64,000 nt of DNA from Burkholderiaceae bacterium (GTDB lineage Bacteria; Pseudomonadota; Gammaproteobacteria; Burkholderiales; Rhodocyclaceae): positions 1 through 64,000 of the forward strand of contig JAIPCT010000002.1 in NCBI GenBank assembly GCA_021738065.1, given 5' to 3'. The notes under the pieces are model-generated. The model made no database searches and was not told the origin of the DNA. It saw nothing but the letters and a program-made list of their open reading frames with translations. Positions 1 to 9,213 of this stretch are shown one piece after another (the stretch's first letter is position 1; each line of letters starts with the position of its first letter). Made by a program: the position numbers and the translations under genes.

Positions 1-137
1 CCTTTCGCTTCACCACCAAACTTCGCCGACAGCACCGTCGTGATCGCCGCCGTCAATGTCGTCTTACCATGGTCAACGTGTCCAATTGTCCCCACGTTCA
101 CGTGCGGCTTCGTCCGCTCAAATTTCGCTTTTGCCAT
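1..137 (-). CDS. tuf: Elongation factor Tu, 5' part only
   Basis: The reverse strand from 137 reads [20 protein letters not shown] and continues with [12 protein letters not shown], the EF-Tu N-terminus with the GHVDHGKT P-loop that binds GTP. EF-Tu delivers aminoacyl-tRNA to the ribosome. The gene runs off the left edge, so only about 45 of roughly 395 codons are present. It lies 33 bp downstream of tRNA-Thr and appears to be the last gene of a tRNA-Tyr/Gly/Thr-tuf transcription unit, the arrangement known for tufB in many Proteobacteria. Confidence 0.97.
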   Translation of the reverse strand, partial: MAKAKFERTKPHVNVGTIGHVDHGKTTLTAAITTVLSAKFGGEAK

Positions 138-170
138 GTTGATTACCCCAACAAAAATGCCTATAAAAAA

Positions 171-245
<75 letters not shown>

Positions 246-274
246 TGAATCTTCTTCTCTTACAACAGAACATC

Positions 275-348
<74 letters not shown>

Positions 349-411
349 TCGCCTTATTACTCTTGTGTTCGCTTTCTGTCTTGAAACTAACCGTCTATTT
401 CCAAAATCCGC

Positions 412-496
<85 letters not shown>

Positions 497-509
497 AGCT
501 GAACCCGTG

Positions 510-538
510 ATTATCTCGTAATCCAGATAGCTCGTCAA
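510..538 (-). promoter_or_regulatory. Sigma-70 promoter of the tRNA-tuf unit
   Basis: On the reverse strand TTGACG (533-538) is followed by a 17-nt spacer and GATAAT (510-515). Both boxes are five of six to consensus at ideal spacing. Transcription would begin just before the mature 5' end of tRNA-Tyr at 496, as expected for a strong tRNA/tuf promoter. Confidence 0.85.
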
Positions 539-895
539 TGGGTAAGTCCACTGTCCGCCTTCTTTTGGATGTACCTATCTCACTGGATGGGTCTGCCTGT
601 CTCCTCCCGCCGCGACAAATAAGGGTGGGGGATCGATTTCAGCTAAAAATGCCAAGTATCAGCCAGATATCAATTAGCGCCCGAGCTGATCGCAGCAAAA
701 GCCATGGCGACTATGTTTGGCCTGCCAAAATTACTTTTTCCTTTTTAATCAAGGCTGCTCTTGTCTGCAGTGGCGCAGAAGTGGCATCGGGCTTCCGTCC
801 GACTTTTTTGCAGCTGATCGGTTTCATCGGTCTTGCCAAAGGCAGGATCGACGCAGCGTAGAATCCATCGACCCCATTCACCGCTGGAGATCGCC
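539..895. other. Intergenic region, no gene recognised
   Basis: This spacer separates the leftward tRNA-tuf promoter from the rightward dehydrogenase gene. An open frame at 538-861 exists, but it starts inside the -35 box, has no ribosome binding site and resembles nothing I recognise. I could not pick out a convincing promoter for the downstream gene. Confidence 0.5.
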
Positions 896-2296
896 ATGAA
901 TGCACCCACTGACCGGCCGCCGCTGCCGCAAGAACTGGCTGAAGCTCTCGCCTCCCGCTTCGAATCGCGCTATTCCGTCGCCGCAGCGATACGCCTGCAC
1001 CATGGCAAGGACGAATCGTCGCACACGCCAATGCCGCCGGACGCCGTGGTGTTCGCCGAATCCACCGCGGAAGTCGCTGAAGTTGTCGCCCTCTGCCACC
1101 GCCATCGCGTGCCGGTCATCGCCTTTGGCACCGGAACATCTCTCGAAGGACACTTGCTCGCCGTGCACGGAGGCGTGTGTATCGATCTCTCCGCGCTCAA
1201 CCAGATCGTCGCCGTGCGTGCCGACGACCTCGATGCCACGGTGCAGTGCGGTGTGACGCGCAAAGCCCTCAATGCGGCCCTGAATGGTACCGGGCTGTTC
1301 TTCCCGATCGACCCGGGAGCGGATGCCAGTCTGGGTGGCATGGCCGCAACACGCGCCTCGGGGACCAATGCCGTGCGCTACGGCACCATGCGCGAGAACG
1401 TTCTTGGTATGACAGTGGTGCTGCCCGACGGACGTATCCTAAAAACCGGTGGGCGCGCGCGCAAATCGTCTGCCGGCTACGACCTGACCCGGATGATGGT
1501 CGGCTCCGAGGGCACGCTGGGCATCATCACGGAACTTACGGTGCGGCTCTACCCGATACCTGAAGCCATTTCCAGCGCGGTTTGTTGCTTTCCCAGCGTT
1601 GCGGATGCAGTTAAAACCGTAATCCAGACCATTCAGCTCGGCGTGCCCGTGGCTCGCATCGAACTGCTCGACGCGTTGGCGATTACCGCCATCAATCGCC
1701 ATAGCAAGACGAGCCTGCGCGAACAGCCGACGCTTTTTTTCGAGTTTCATGGCTCGCCAACCGGCGTCAAGGAGCAGGCGGAGACGGTTCAGGAGATTGC
1801 GGCCGAGCACGACGGGCAGGATTTCGAATGGGCCACGCGCCCGGAGGATCGTACCCGTCTGTGGCAGGCACGACATGACGCCTACTATGCCGGCATCGGT
1901 CTCAAGCCTGGCTGTCGAGCCTTGACTACGGACGTGTGCGTGCCGATCTCACTGCTGGCCAATTGCATCGACGAGACCTATCTGGATCTCGAGGAAACAG
2001 GCTTGATGGCGCCGCTGGTGGGTCATGTCGGCGACGGCAATTTCCACATGGTGCTGCTGGTTGACCCGGATAACGACGACGAACTTGCTCGCGCCAAGGG
2101 TTTTGCCTCGCGTCTGGCGCAACGCGCGATCCGCATGGATGGCACCTGCACCGGCGAACATGGTGTCGGCATCGGCAAGCAGGCCTATATGGCTCTGGAG
2201 CACGGCGACGTTGCGATCGATGTGATGCGGGCCATCAAGCATGCCCTCGATCCAGACAACATCCTGAATCCGGGGAAGATTCTGCCGCCGCTCTGA
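896..2296 (+). CDS. FAD-linked oxidase, D-lactate dehydrogenase / GlcD type
   Basis: A 466-residue member of the FAD_binding_4 plus FAD-oxidase_C family, which oxidises 2-hydroxy acids such as D-lactate or glycolate and passes electrons to cytochrome c or quinone. The FAD-binding segments are GTGTSLEG (79-85), PIDPGADASLGGMA (137-150) and GSEGTLGI (203-210). The C-terminal catalytic region has HVGDGNFH and CTGEHGVG. The ATG at 896 is chosen because GGAGA lies just upstream; an upstream in-frame extension has no family similarity. The next gene is a fused indolepyruvate ferredoxin oxidoreductase 68 bp downstream, so the two are probably co-transcribed. The exact substrate cannot be read from the sequence; 2-hydroxy acids derived from arylpyruvates are one possibility given the neighbour. 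Confidence 0.88.
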   Translation: MNAPTDRPPLPQELAEALASRFESRYSVAAAIRLHHGKDESSHTPMPPDAVVFAESTAEVAEVVALCHRHRVPVIAFGTGTSLEGHLLAVHGGVCIDLSALNQIVAVRADDLDATVQCGVTRKALNAALNGTGLFFPIDPGADASLGGMAATRASGTNAVRYGTMRENVLGMTVVLPDGRILKTGGRARKSSAGYDLTRMMVGSEGTLGIITELTVRLYPIPEAISSAVCCFPSVADAVKTVIQTIQLGVPVARIELLDALAITAINRHSKTSLREQPTLFFEFHGSPTGVKEQAETVQEIAAEHDGQDFEWATRPEDRTRLWQARHDAYYAGIGLKPGCRALTTDVCVPISLLANCIDETYLDLEETGLMAPLVGHVGDGNFHMVLLVDPDNDDELARAKGFASRLAQRAIRMDGTCTGEHGVGIGKQAYMALEHGDVAIDVMRAIKHALDPDNILNPGKILPPL

Positions 2297-2364
2297 TCGA
2301 GAACGCAGGACTCGATGCCCAAGTTCGCTGCATCCCGGAAGTTCATCCAGAGCCAGGAGTCGCC

Positions 2365-5300
2365 ATGAATGCACCGCTGCACGACATCACTCTTGAAGAC
2401 AAATACGCCCTCAGTCAGGGCCGGGCGTTTCTGACGGGCACGCAGGCCCTGGTGCGGCTTTTGTTGTTGCAAAGACAACGCGATGCACTGGCCGGACTGA
2501 ATACCGCCGGCTATGTATCCGGCTATCGCGGCTCACCGCTGGGCGGGCTGGATCAGGCGTTGTGGAAAGCCAAAACCCATCTGGTGCAAAACCAGATCGT
2601 GTTTCAGCCCGGCGTCAATGAAGATCTCGCCGCGACCGCGATTTGGGGCACGCAGCAAGTCAATCTCTCGCCCGGCGCCAAGCATGACGGCGTGTTTGGT
2701 ATGTGGTACGGCAAGGGGCCGGGAGTGGATCGCTGCGGCGACGTGTTCAAACATGCCAATTCCGCTGGCACCTGGAAGCACGGCGGCGTACTGGCAATCG
2801 CCGGCGACGATCACGCGGCGCGCTCGTCCACCGTTGCCCACCAGTCGGAACACGCGCTGAAGGCCGCAATGATGCCGGTACTGGTGCCTGCCGGCGTGCA
2901 GGAATACCTGGACTTCGGCCTGCACGGCTGGGCCATGAGCCGCTATTCCGGTTGCTGGGTCGGCTTCAAGGCAGTGGCGGACACGGTCGAATCCTCGGCC
3001 TCGGTGGACATTTCGCTGAATCGCGTCAAGATCGTTGTGCCAGCGGATTTCGCCCTGCCCGCGGACGGCCTCAATATCCGCTGGCCGGATGATCGCCTGC
3101 TGCAGGAGGCTCGCCTGCTGGATCACAAGCTCTATGCCGCGCAGTCCTATTGCCGCGCCAATCGGCTGGACCAGATCGTGATTGACGCGCCCGCTGGCGG
3201 CAAACCGGCGCGATTCGGCATCATCACCACCGGCAAGTCCTACCTCGATGTGCGCCAGGCCCTCGATGATCTTGGCATTGACGATACCCTTGCGGCCGAG
3301 ATCGGTATCCGGCTCTACAAGATCGGCATGGTCTGGCCGCTCGAACCACAAGGGGTGCGCCACTTTGCCGAGGGGCTGGAAGAAATTCTGGTGGTCGAGG
3401 AAAAACGCCAGATGATCGAGTATCAGCTGAAGGAAGAGCTCTACAACTGGCGCGAGGACGTGCGCCCGCGCGTGATCGGCAAATTCGACGAAAAGGGGGA
3501 ATGGGCGCTGCCCAATCGCCATTGGCTGTTACCCGCTTCGGGCGAATTGTCTCCGGCGCAGATCGCCCGCGTCATCGCCGACCGCATCAGCCGGCATTTC
3601 ACTTCGCCGCGCATCCGCGAGCGCCTGGCCGTCATCGACGCCAAGGAACGCGCCGCCACACCGATGATTCCGATTTCGCGCACACCCTATTTCTGTCCAG
3701 GCTGTCCGCACAATACGTCCACCCGCGTGCCGGAAGGCTCGCGAGCCCTGGCCGGCATCGGCTGTCATTTCATGGCGCTTTGGATGAACCGCGCCACCTC
3801 GACCTATTCCCACATGGGCGGCGAAGGCGCGGCATGGATGGGCCAGGCGCCCTTCACCGAACAGCGCCACGTATTCGTCAATCTTGGCGACGGCACCTAC
3901 TTTCATTCCGGATCGCTGGCGATACGGGCAGCAGTCGCATCGGGGGCCAGTCTCACCTACAAGATCCTCTACAACGATGCCGTCGCCATGACCGGCGGAC
4001 AACCTGTGGATGGCAATCTAACGGTGCCGCAAATCGCCGCCCAGTTGCACGCGGAAGGGGTGCCTCATGTTGTGGTGGTCACCGACGGGACGCCGCGCGC
4101 CTACGGCAACCCCGATCTGCCGCATGGCGTGCCGATTCGCCATCGCGACGATCTGGATGCGATTCAACGCGAAATGCGCGAATGCCCCGGCGTATCAGCC
4201 ATCATCTTCGACCAAACCTGTGCTGCGGAAAAGCGCCGTCGCCGCAAGCGCGGCAAGATGATCGATCCGCCGCGCCGTCTGTTCATCAACGAGGCGGTGT
4301 GCGAGGGTTGCGGCGACTGCAGTGTGCAGTCGAACTGCCTGGCCTTGGTTCCGGTGGAAACCGAATTCGGTCGCAAGCGCGCCATCGACCAGTCCGCCTG
4401 CAACAAGGACTACTCCTGCGAAAAGGGCTTTTGTCCGAGCTTTGTTTCGGTCATCGGCGGCACTGTAAAAAAAGGCCGCGGACTGGCGCAGTCCGGCGTC
4501 GGCGATGACTCCTTCGCCGTGCCGCCAGCGCCGAGTTTTACGGCAACCGCCGAGCCCTACGGCATCCTGATCACGGGAGTGGGCGGCACCGGCGTCGTCA
4601 CCATCGGCGCGCTGATCGGCATGGCTGCGCACATCGACGGCAAAGGCGTCACCGTGCTCGACATGACCGGATTGGCACAGAAAGGCGGCGCGGTGTTTTC
4701 CCATGTCCGCATCTGTGACGACCCGGAGGCGATACACGCCGTGCGCGTCGCCACGGGCGAAGCCGATGCGGTGATCGGCGGCGATGCAATCGTCACCGCG
4801 TCGCCGGATGCGCTCTCGCGCATGCAGACGAAGCGCACGCGCGTGGTGGTGAACTGCGCGGAAACTCCCACTGCCGATTTCACCCGCAATCCGGACTGGC
4901 AGTTTCCCCAGGAAAAAATTCAAGCCGTCCTTCGTGAAACGGTCGGCAATGACGCGGCGCATTTTATCGACGCGTCCGATCTCGCCCTGCGCCTGCTCGG
5001 CGACACCATCGCCGGCAATCTGTTCCTGCTTGGCTACGCCTGGCAACAGGGCATGGTTCCGGTTTCCGCGGCGGCGCTCGGCCGCGCGATCGAACTCAAC
5101 GGCACGGCCGTGGCGATGAGTCGCGCCGCCTTCCTCTGGGGCCGGCGCGCAGCACACGATTTGGCGGCGGTTGCCGCCCATGCCCGGCCCAAGGTCGCCG
5201 TTCCGCCAGCGCCGAGTTTTGGCGAAGTGGTGGAGAGGCGTGTGCAGTTTCTCACCGGGTATCAGGATGCGGCGTATGCCGCGCGTTACCGCACGCAGGT

Positions 5301-5844
5301 GGAGACAATCCGCGCAGCAGAAGCCGCGTTCAATTCATCGCGACTCGCTGAAGCCGTCGCGCACAACCTGTTCAAGCTGATGGCGATCAAGGATGAATAC
5401 GAGGTGGCGCGGCTGTATGCCGAAACCAACTTTCTGGAAAGCATTGGTGAGCGCTTCGAAGGCGACTACCGTCTGAGGTTTCATCTGGCACCGCCGCTTT
5501 TTGCACGACCTGATCCGAAAACCGGACAAGTGAAAAAGGTGGCCTTCGGACCCTGGATGCTGACTGCATTCAGTTGGCTGGCAAAAGCACGCCGCTGGCG
5601 CGGATCGCGCTGGGACTATTTTGGGCGCAGCGAAGAACGGCAAAACGAGCGCAGATTGCTTGCCGAGTATGAAGCCGATCTTGTCGCGCTGCCCGCGGTA
5701 CTTGAACCGGCAACGCTGGATGATGCCATCTCGCTGGTGAAGTTACCCGAAAAGATTCGAGGCTTCGGACATGTCAAGCAGCTCAGCATTGAAGCAGTCG
5801 CGCCGGAACGGGAAATCCTGCGCACGCGACTTGGCATTGCATGA
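2365..5844 (+). CDS. Fused indolepyruvate:ferredoxin oxidoreductase (IorAB-type)
   Basis: A single 1159-residue chain carries the parts usually split into IorA and IorB: N-terminal pyrimidine-binding and transketolase-like regions, a thiamine-diphosphate region (GDGTYFHSGSLAI), a Cys-rich iron-sulfur segment (EGCGDCSVQSNC to CEKGFCPS, about residues 645-690), a gamma-type Rossmann domain (GVGGTGVVTIGALIG) and a C-terminal region found in fused Ior proteins. It oxidatively decarboxylates arylpyruvates to aryl-acetyl-CoA with reduction of ferredoxin, in amino-acid breakdown. The ATG at 2365 has AGGAG at a good distance. The linkers on both sides of the gamma domain (near residues 716-724 and 943-951) each encode VPPAPSF from reverse-orientation copies of a dispersed DNA motif. 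Whether phenylpyruvate or indolepyruvate is preferred is not decidable here. Confidence 0.93.
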   Translation: MNAPLHDITLEDKYALSQGRAFLTGTQALVRLLLLQRQRDALAGLNTAGYVSGYRGSPLGGLDQALWKAKTHLVQNQIVFQPGVNEDLAATAIWGTQQVNLSPGAKHDGVFGMWYGKGPGVDRCGDVFKHANSAGTWKHGGVLAIAGDDHAARSSTVAHQSEHALKAAMMPVLVPAGVQEYLDFGLHGWAMSRYSGCWVGFKAVADTVESSASVDISLNRVKIVVPADFALPADGLNIRWPDDRLLQEARLLDHKLYAAQSYCRANRLDQIVIDAPAGGKPARFGIITTGKSYLDVRQALDDLGIDDTLAAEIGIRLYKIGMVWPLEPQGVRHFAEGLEEILVVEEKRQMIEYQLKEELYNWREDVRPRVIGKFDEKGEWALPNRHWLLPASGELSPAQIARVIADRISRHFTSPRIRERLAVIDAKERAATPMIPISRTPYFCPGCPHNTSTRVPEGSRALAGIGCHFMALWMNRATSTYSHMGGEGAAWMGQAPFTEQRHVFVNLGDGTYFHSGSLAIRAAVASGASLTYKILYNDAVAMTGGQPVDGNLTVPQIAAQLHAEGVPHVVVVTDGTPRAYGNPDLPHGVPIRHRDDLDAIQREMRECPGVSAIIFDQTCAAEKRRRRKRGKMIDPPRRLFINEAVCEGCGDCSVQSNCLALVPVETEFGRKRAIDQSACNKDYSCEKGFCPSFVSVIGGTVKKGRGLAQSGVGDDSFAVPPAPSFTATAEPYGILITGVGGTGVVTIGALIGMAAHIDGKGVTVLDMTGLAQKGGAVFSHVRICDDPEAIHAVRVATGEADAVIGGDAIVTASPDALSRMQTKRTRVVVNCAETPTADFTRNPDWQFPQEKIQAVLRETVGNDAAHFIDASDLALRLLGDTIAGNLFLLGYAWQQGMVPVSAAALGRAIELNGTAVAMSRAAFLWGRRAAHDLAAVAAHARPKVAVPPAPSFGEVVERRVQFLTGYQDAAYAARYRTQVETIRAAEAAFNSSRLAEAVAHNLFKLMAIKDEYEVARLYAETNFLESIGERFEGDYRLRFHLAPPLFARPDPKTGQVKKVAFGPWMLTAFSWLAKARRWRGSRWDYFGRSEERQNERRLLAEYEADLVALPAVLEPATLDDAISLVKLPEKIRGFGHVKQLSIEAVAPEREILRTRLGIA
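4514..4538 (-). repeat. Dispersed motif copy in IorAB linker 1
   Basis: This is the reverse complement of the window-wide motif with core GTCGGCGCTGGCGGTACGG; here the third base pair is changed (CTCGGCG). Read in the gene it encodes AVPPAPSF, between the iron-sulfur region and the gamma domain. Confidence 0.6.
5195..5220 (-). repeat. Dispersed motif copy in IorAB linker 2
   Basis: A second reverse-orientation copy, again encoding AVPPAPSF in the same frame, after the gamma domain. It differs from the copy at 4514 by one base in the core. Confidence 0.6.
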
Positions 5845-5851
5845 ACCGCAA

Positions 5852-5874
5852 TGCCGGGCGCGTTTATCCCGGCA
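5852..5874. terminator. Hairpin between convergent genes
   Basis: TGCCGGG (5852-5858) and CCCGGCA (5868-5874) form a perfect 7-bp stem with a 9-nt loop, between the 3' ends of iorAB and the response regulator gene. No T-run follows on either strand, so it may block exonucleases or act weakly, not as a canonical intrinsic terminator. Confidence 0.4.
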
Positions 5875-5900
5875 ACAGGCAGCCCTGCCGATTCTTCCGA

Positions 5901-6542
5901 TCAGCTTTTGCGCCGACGGCGACTGGCCAACAGAGCGGCTTCCGAACGGTTATTCACACCCATCGCCTTCATGATCGCCGATACATGAATCTTCACCGTT
6001 CCCTCGGTTAGTCCGAGCAGCTCGGCAATCTGGCGGTTGCCGCGGCCTTCGCTCAATAGATCGAGAACCCGAACCTGGGCCGCGGTCAGACCGAAACGCT
6101 GCGCCAGCGTCTTACCCTCGCCATGCGCGGTTTCACTGCGATTGGTTAATTCCCTCAACTTTGGCGGCAGATAGATTTCGCCCGCCAGCACCGCGCGCAA
6201 TGCTTGCAGCAGATCGGTGCTGGAGCCCGATTTGGAAACAAATCCGGAGGCCCCGGCCTTCATCACGCGCGTCACAGTATCCACATCGTCCAGAGCCGAG
6301 AGAACAACTACCGGAACCGTCGGAAAGCGGCGCCGTACCACGGGCAGAAAAGTCTGGCCCCGGGTGCCTGGCAGCATCAGGTCGAGAATCATCAAATCGA
6401 TATCCTCGGCCTCGAGAACACCGATAGCCTCATTGGCATCCGCCACTCCAAAGGTCTGAGTTTCCTCGCCAAGGTCTTTCAGGGTTGCCAGCAATCCCTC
6501 GCGCACCAGGGCATGGTCTTCCACCACCAACATTTTCAGCAT
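5901..6542 (-). CDS. LuxR/NarL-family response regulator
   Basis: A two-domain response regulator of 213 residues starting MLKMLVVEDHALVREG. The receiver domain (about 1-120) has the acidic ED pair, the phosphoacceptor Asp in LMILDLMLPG and the conserved Lys in GFVSKSG. The C-terminal LuxR-type helix-turn-helix (about 143-205) contains LTAAQVRVLDLLSEGRGNRQIAELLGLTEGTVKIH. The start at 6542 is preferred because GGAGAAAG lies just upstream; a longer in-frame ATG exists at 6560. No histidine kinase is next to it, so it is an orphan and its signal and targets are unknown. Confidence 0.9.
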   Translation of the reverse strand: MLKMLVVEDHALVREGLLATLKDLGEETQTFGVADANEAIGVLEAEDIDLMILDLMLPGTRGQTFLPVVRRRFPTVPVVVLSALDDVDTVTRVMKAGASGFVSKSGSSTDLLQALRAVLAGEIYLPPKLRELTNRSETAHGEGKTLAQRFGLTAAQVRVLDLLSEGRGNRQIAELLGLTEGTVKIHVSAIMKAMGVNNRSEAALLASRRRRKS

Positions 6543-6640
6543 CGGCTTTCTCCATGCCATTCCACTTTATGACAACAGGCAGTTTAGCGCGGATGGCGAC
6601 GCTGCGGTAAGATCATCCGATTCGACAAGGAGAACTTCCC

Positions 6641-7039
6641 ATGAGCACGACACCGTCCGATCCGATGGAATTCCTGAAGTCTCTCTGGGGCAATACTGGC
6701 GTGCCGCTGCCCGGCCTGGTCACGCCGACCATGGACACCAACGAGCTGGAAAAGCGCATTGCCGATCTGAGGGCTGTCGAGGGCTGGCTCAAGACCAATA
6801 TCGGCATGCTGCAAATGACAATCCAGGGCCTTGAAATGCAGCGCGCGACCCTGAGCGCGATGCAGGCCATCAGCCAGTCGGCCAGCGGTTCCGACGCCCA
6901 TGCCAATCCCTTTGCCAATCCGGCGCTCTGGCCGTGGAATCTGATGCAGGGTACTGATGCGGCTGCGTCCGCAGACACCGCGGCGACTCCTGCGGGAACC
7001 CGGAAAGCGCCTGCCAAATCGAGCGGCAAGGCTAAGTGA
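6641..7039 (+). CDS. phaM: PhaM-family polyhydroxyalkanoate granule regulatory protein
   Basis: A 132-residue protein with the PhaM pattern: PMEFLKSLWG near the N-terminus, the helix LEKRIADLRAVEGWLKTNIGMLQMTIQGLEMQ (about 35-67), then a low-complexity Ala/Lys tail ending KAPAKSSGKAK that suits nucleic-acid binding. Characterised PhaM proteins link PHA granules to the nucleoid and activate PHA synthase. AAGGAG lies 8 nt before the ATG. No PHA synthase gene is in this window. The last 8 nt overlap the 3' end of the convergent permease gene. Confidence 0.85.
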   Translation: MSTTPSDPMEFLKSLWGNTGVPLPGLVTPTMDTNELEKRIADLRAVEGWLKTNIGMLQMTIQGLEMQRATLSAMQAISQSASGSDAHANPFANPALWPWNLMQGTDAAASADTAATPAGTRKAPAKSSGKAK

Positions 7040-7991
7040 TCTGGCTCAAGGCCAACCACATCGGGAGTGTCAGCATGCAAAGCAAAGTGCCGGCCGAGAT
7101 CAGCCAGGCAACGCGCGCGCCATCGCCATTCATGCGCTGAGCAAGAATGTAGGCTGAACTCGCGGTGGGCAAGGCGCTGAAAACCAGTGCGATATCTGCG
7201 TGCAGGCCGGTGAGGTCGAGACTGCGGATCAGCGCCAGGGTCAGCGCCGGCATTGCCACCAGTTTCACGACCAGCAGATAGCCTGCGACGGCATGAGTCT
7301 GCGTCGCTCGAACGCGATGCGGCATTTCGGGCGTGCCGGACGCACCGGGTGCTCCGGCACCGACCAGGCGCAAGCCGGCGCCGACCGCCAGCAGCCCCAG
7401 CGCGAGCGCGGCTTCGGCCAGGCGCCCAAGTATATGCAGCGCGACCCCGGGTGCTTCGAAGCCCGCCAGATTGGCGCCGATACCCGCCAGCGTCGCCAGA
7501 ATCAGCGGATTTTTTGCCAGTTCGCGCCAGACACCGGTCTCACCATGACGCGCCAGCATCCACACGGCAGCCATGTTCGCAAAAGGTACCATCAGACCGA
7601 TCACGATGCTCATTGCGGCGATGCCAGGGACGCCATGAAGCGTGCCGGCGACCGCCAGGCCGAGGTAGGAATTGAAGCGGAACGCGCATTGATATTGCGA
7701 AGCAAAGGAGAGCGGCGTCATCGGCAACAGCCGTGCACCAAGTCCGAGCACCATCCCGGCCGCCATCGCCGCAGCGGCAACCCCAAGCATCGGCGTCGAG
7801 GCGGACCAGTCGATGCGGGTCTTGACCAGACCACTGAACAGAAGCGCCGGAAACAGCACGTAGTACACCAGCTTTTCCAGCCCGCTCCAGAAATGGTCGC
7901 CCAGATGCAGCAGGCGGCGCAGCGCGGCGCCGAGCAGGATCAGCGCGAAATCGGGAAGAAGGGCGAGAGCAACGGCGAATTCGACATACAT
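7032..7991 (-). CDS. AEC-family (auxin efflux carrier-like) permease
   Basis: A hydrophobic 319-residue membrane protein with two blocks of about five transmembrane helices split by a charged loop (about 210-235), the usual Mem_trans/AEC plan. It opens MYVEFAVALALLPDFALILLG and ends in a hydrophobic helix. Family members carry organic anions such as malate or malonate. It starts 7 bp after the CoA-transferase stop, so it is probably the last gene of the acs-liv-ligase operon and could move the same substrate or an end product. The substrate is unknown. Confidence 0.85.
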   Translation of the reverse strand: MYVEFAVALALLPDFALILLGAALRRLLHLGDHFWSGLEKLVYYVLFPALLFSGLVKTRIDWSASTPMLGVAAAAMAAGMVLGLGARLLPMTPLSFASQYQCAFRFNSYLGLAVAGTLHGVPGIAAMSIVIGLMVPFANMAAVWMLARHGETGVWRELAKNPLILATLAGIGANLAGFEAPGVALHILGRLAEAALALGLLAVGAGLRLVGAGAPGASGTPEMPHRVRATQTHAVAGYLLVVKLVAMPALTLALIRSLDLTGLHADIALVFSALPTASSAYILAQRMNGDGARVAWLISAGTLLCMLTLPMWLALSQIT

Positions 7992-7998
7992 GCTTCGC

Positions 7999-9213
7999 CT
8001 AGATTACCCCGGCATCGTGCAGCGCCGCGATCTCGATTTCTGGAAAGCCGGCATCAGCCAGAACTGCGTCGCTGTCGGCGCCGGATTTCGGTGCTGCCGT
8101 GGCCGCCATCCAGGGCCACGCGGAAAGCTTGAAAGGCGGCGCAAACTGCGTTGTGCCACCGACCTCGGCAACCATTTCCCGCGCCACGATTTGCGGATGC
8201 TTCATGGTTTCGTCGAGACGCAACACTGGCGTGACGCAACAGTCCGTGCCGGCAAACACGGTTTCCCAGTGGGCGAGGGGCTGCATGGCGATCAGTGCCG
8301 CCAGGTCATTCTTGACACGACGGCCTTCCGTTCCGGTAGCCAGACCGAACGGTGCCAAATCGGGTCGATCGAGCACCGTGCACAATCGTACCCAGAACTT
8401 GGGTTCCAGCGCACCGACGGCAAGATAGCGGTCATCGGCGCAGCGATACACGCCGTAGCACGGCACGCCGCCCGTCAGCAGATCAGCGCCGCGTGGCGCT
8501 GGCCGCCCATGCGCCAGGGTGGTCACCAGCGGGAACAGGGTGTGCGCCAAAACGGCATCGGTCATCGCCACATCGACGTAACTGCCATGACCCGTTGCCT
8601 TGGCACCAATCACTGCCGCGAGCACGCCCAGCAATGGCGTGAGCGCCCCTCCCAACAAATCCCCAATCTGCAGATTGGGGATGGCGGGCGCGGCGCTGCT
8701 GGCGCCATCATGCGTACCGATCTGGTCGAGCAGTCCGGAAATCGCAAGGTAATTCAGGTCGTGCCCGGCAAGTTCGGCCCACGGGCCCGTCTGGCCATAG
8801 CCCGTAATGGCGCAGTAGACGACCCGGGGATTGGTCGCACGCACCGTCTCATAGCCGATGCCAAGCTTGTCCACCACGCCGGGGCGAAAGCTCTCGAAAA
8901 TCACGTCAGCGTCGCGCGCCAGGCGCAAGAACGCCTCGACGCCGGCAGCCTGCTTCAAATCCAGGCGCAGGCTTTTCTTGTTGCGATTGACGATGCGAAA
9001 AAACAGGCTGTCGCCACCTGCGGGGCTGGCCGCGCGTTCGTCGGGACCCATCGCGCGGGCGTAGTCGCCGGCGCCGGTATCTTCAATCTTGATTACCTCG
9101 GCGCCCAGATCGGCCAAATGCATGGTCGCCACCGGGCCGGGCAACAGTCGCGTCAAATCGAGAATGCGCAGACCCTTGAGCGGTCCACCGGGCAGTTTCG
9201 CCTGGTCAGTCAT
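7999..9213 (-). CDS. CaiB/BaiF class III CoA-transferase (racemase-like)
   Basis: A 404-residue family III protein. The start GLRILDLTRLLPGPVATMHLADLGAEVIKIE is the canonical CoA-binding N-terminus. GHDLNYLAISGLL (about 150-162) matches the GHDINY segment of alpha-methylacyl-CoA racemases, where the Asp is catalytic. It either moves CoA between carboxylic acids or epimerises 2-methylacyl-CoA esters; the GHDLNY motif favours the racemase side, but this is inference. It overlaps the upstream ligase gene by 8 nt, showing tight co-expression. Confidence 0.88.
   Translation of the reverse strand: MTDQAKLPGGPLKGLRILDLTRLLPGPVATMHLADLGAEVIKIEDTGAGDYARAMGPDERAASPAGGDSLFFRIVNRNKKSLRLDLKQAAGVEAFLRLARDADVIFESFRPGVVDKLGIGYETVRATNPRVVYCAITGYGQTGPWAELAGHDLNYLAISGLLDQIGTHDGASSAAPAIPNLQIGDLLGGALTPLLGVLAAVIGAKATGHGSYVDVAMTDAVLAHTLFPLVTTLAHGRPAPRGADLLTGGVPCYGVYRCADDRYLAVGALEPKFWVRLCTVLDRPDLAPFGLATGTEGRRVKNDLAALIAMQPLAHWETVFAGTDCCVTPVLRLDETMKHPQIVAREMVAEVGGTTQFAPPFKLSAWPWMAATAAPKSGADSDAVLADAGFPEIEIAALHDAGVI

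Noticed and set aside
538..861. Open frame of 107 codons in the spacer before the FAD dehydrogenase
   Set aside because: It begins inside the tRNA promoter's -35 box, has no ribosome binding site and no recognisable family; probably chance.
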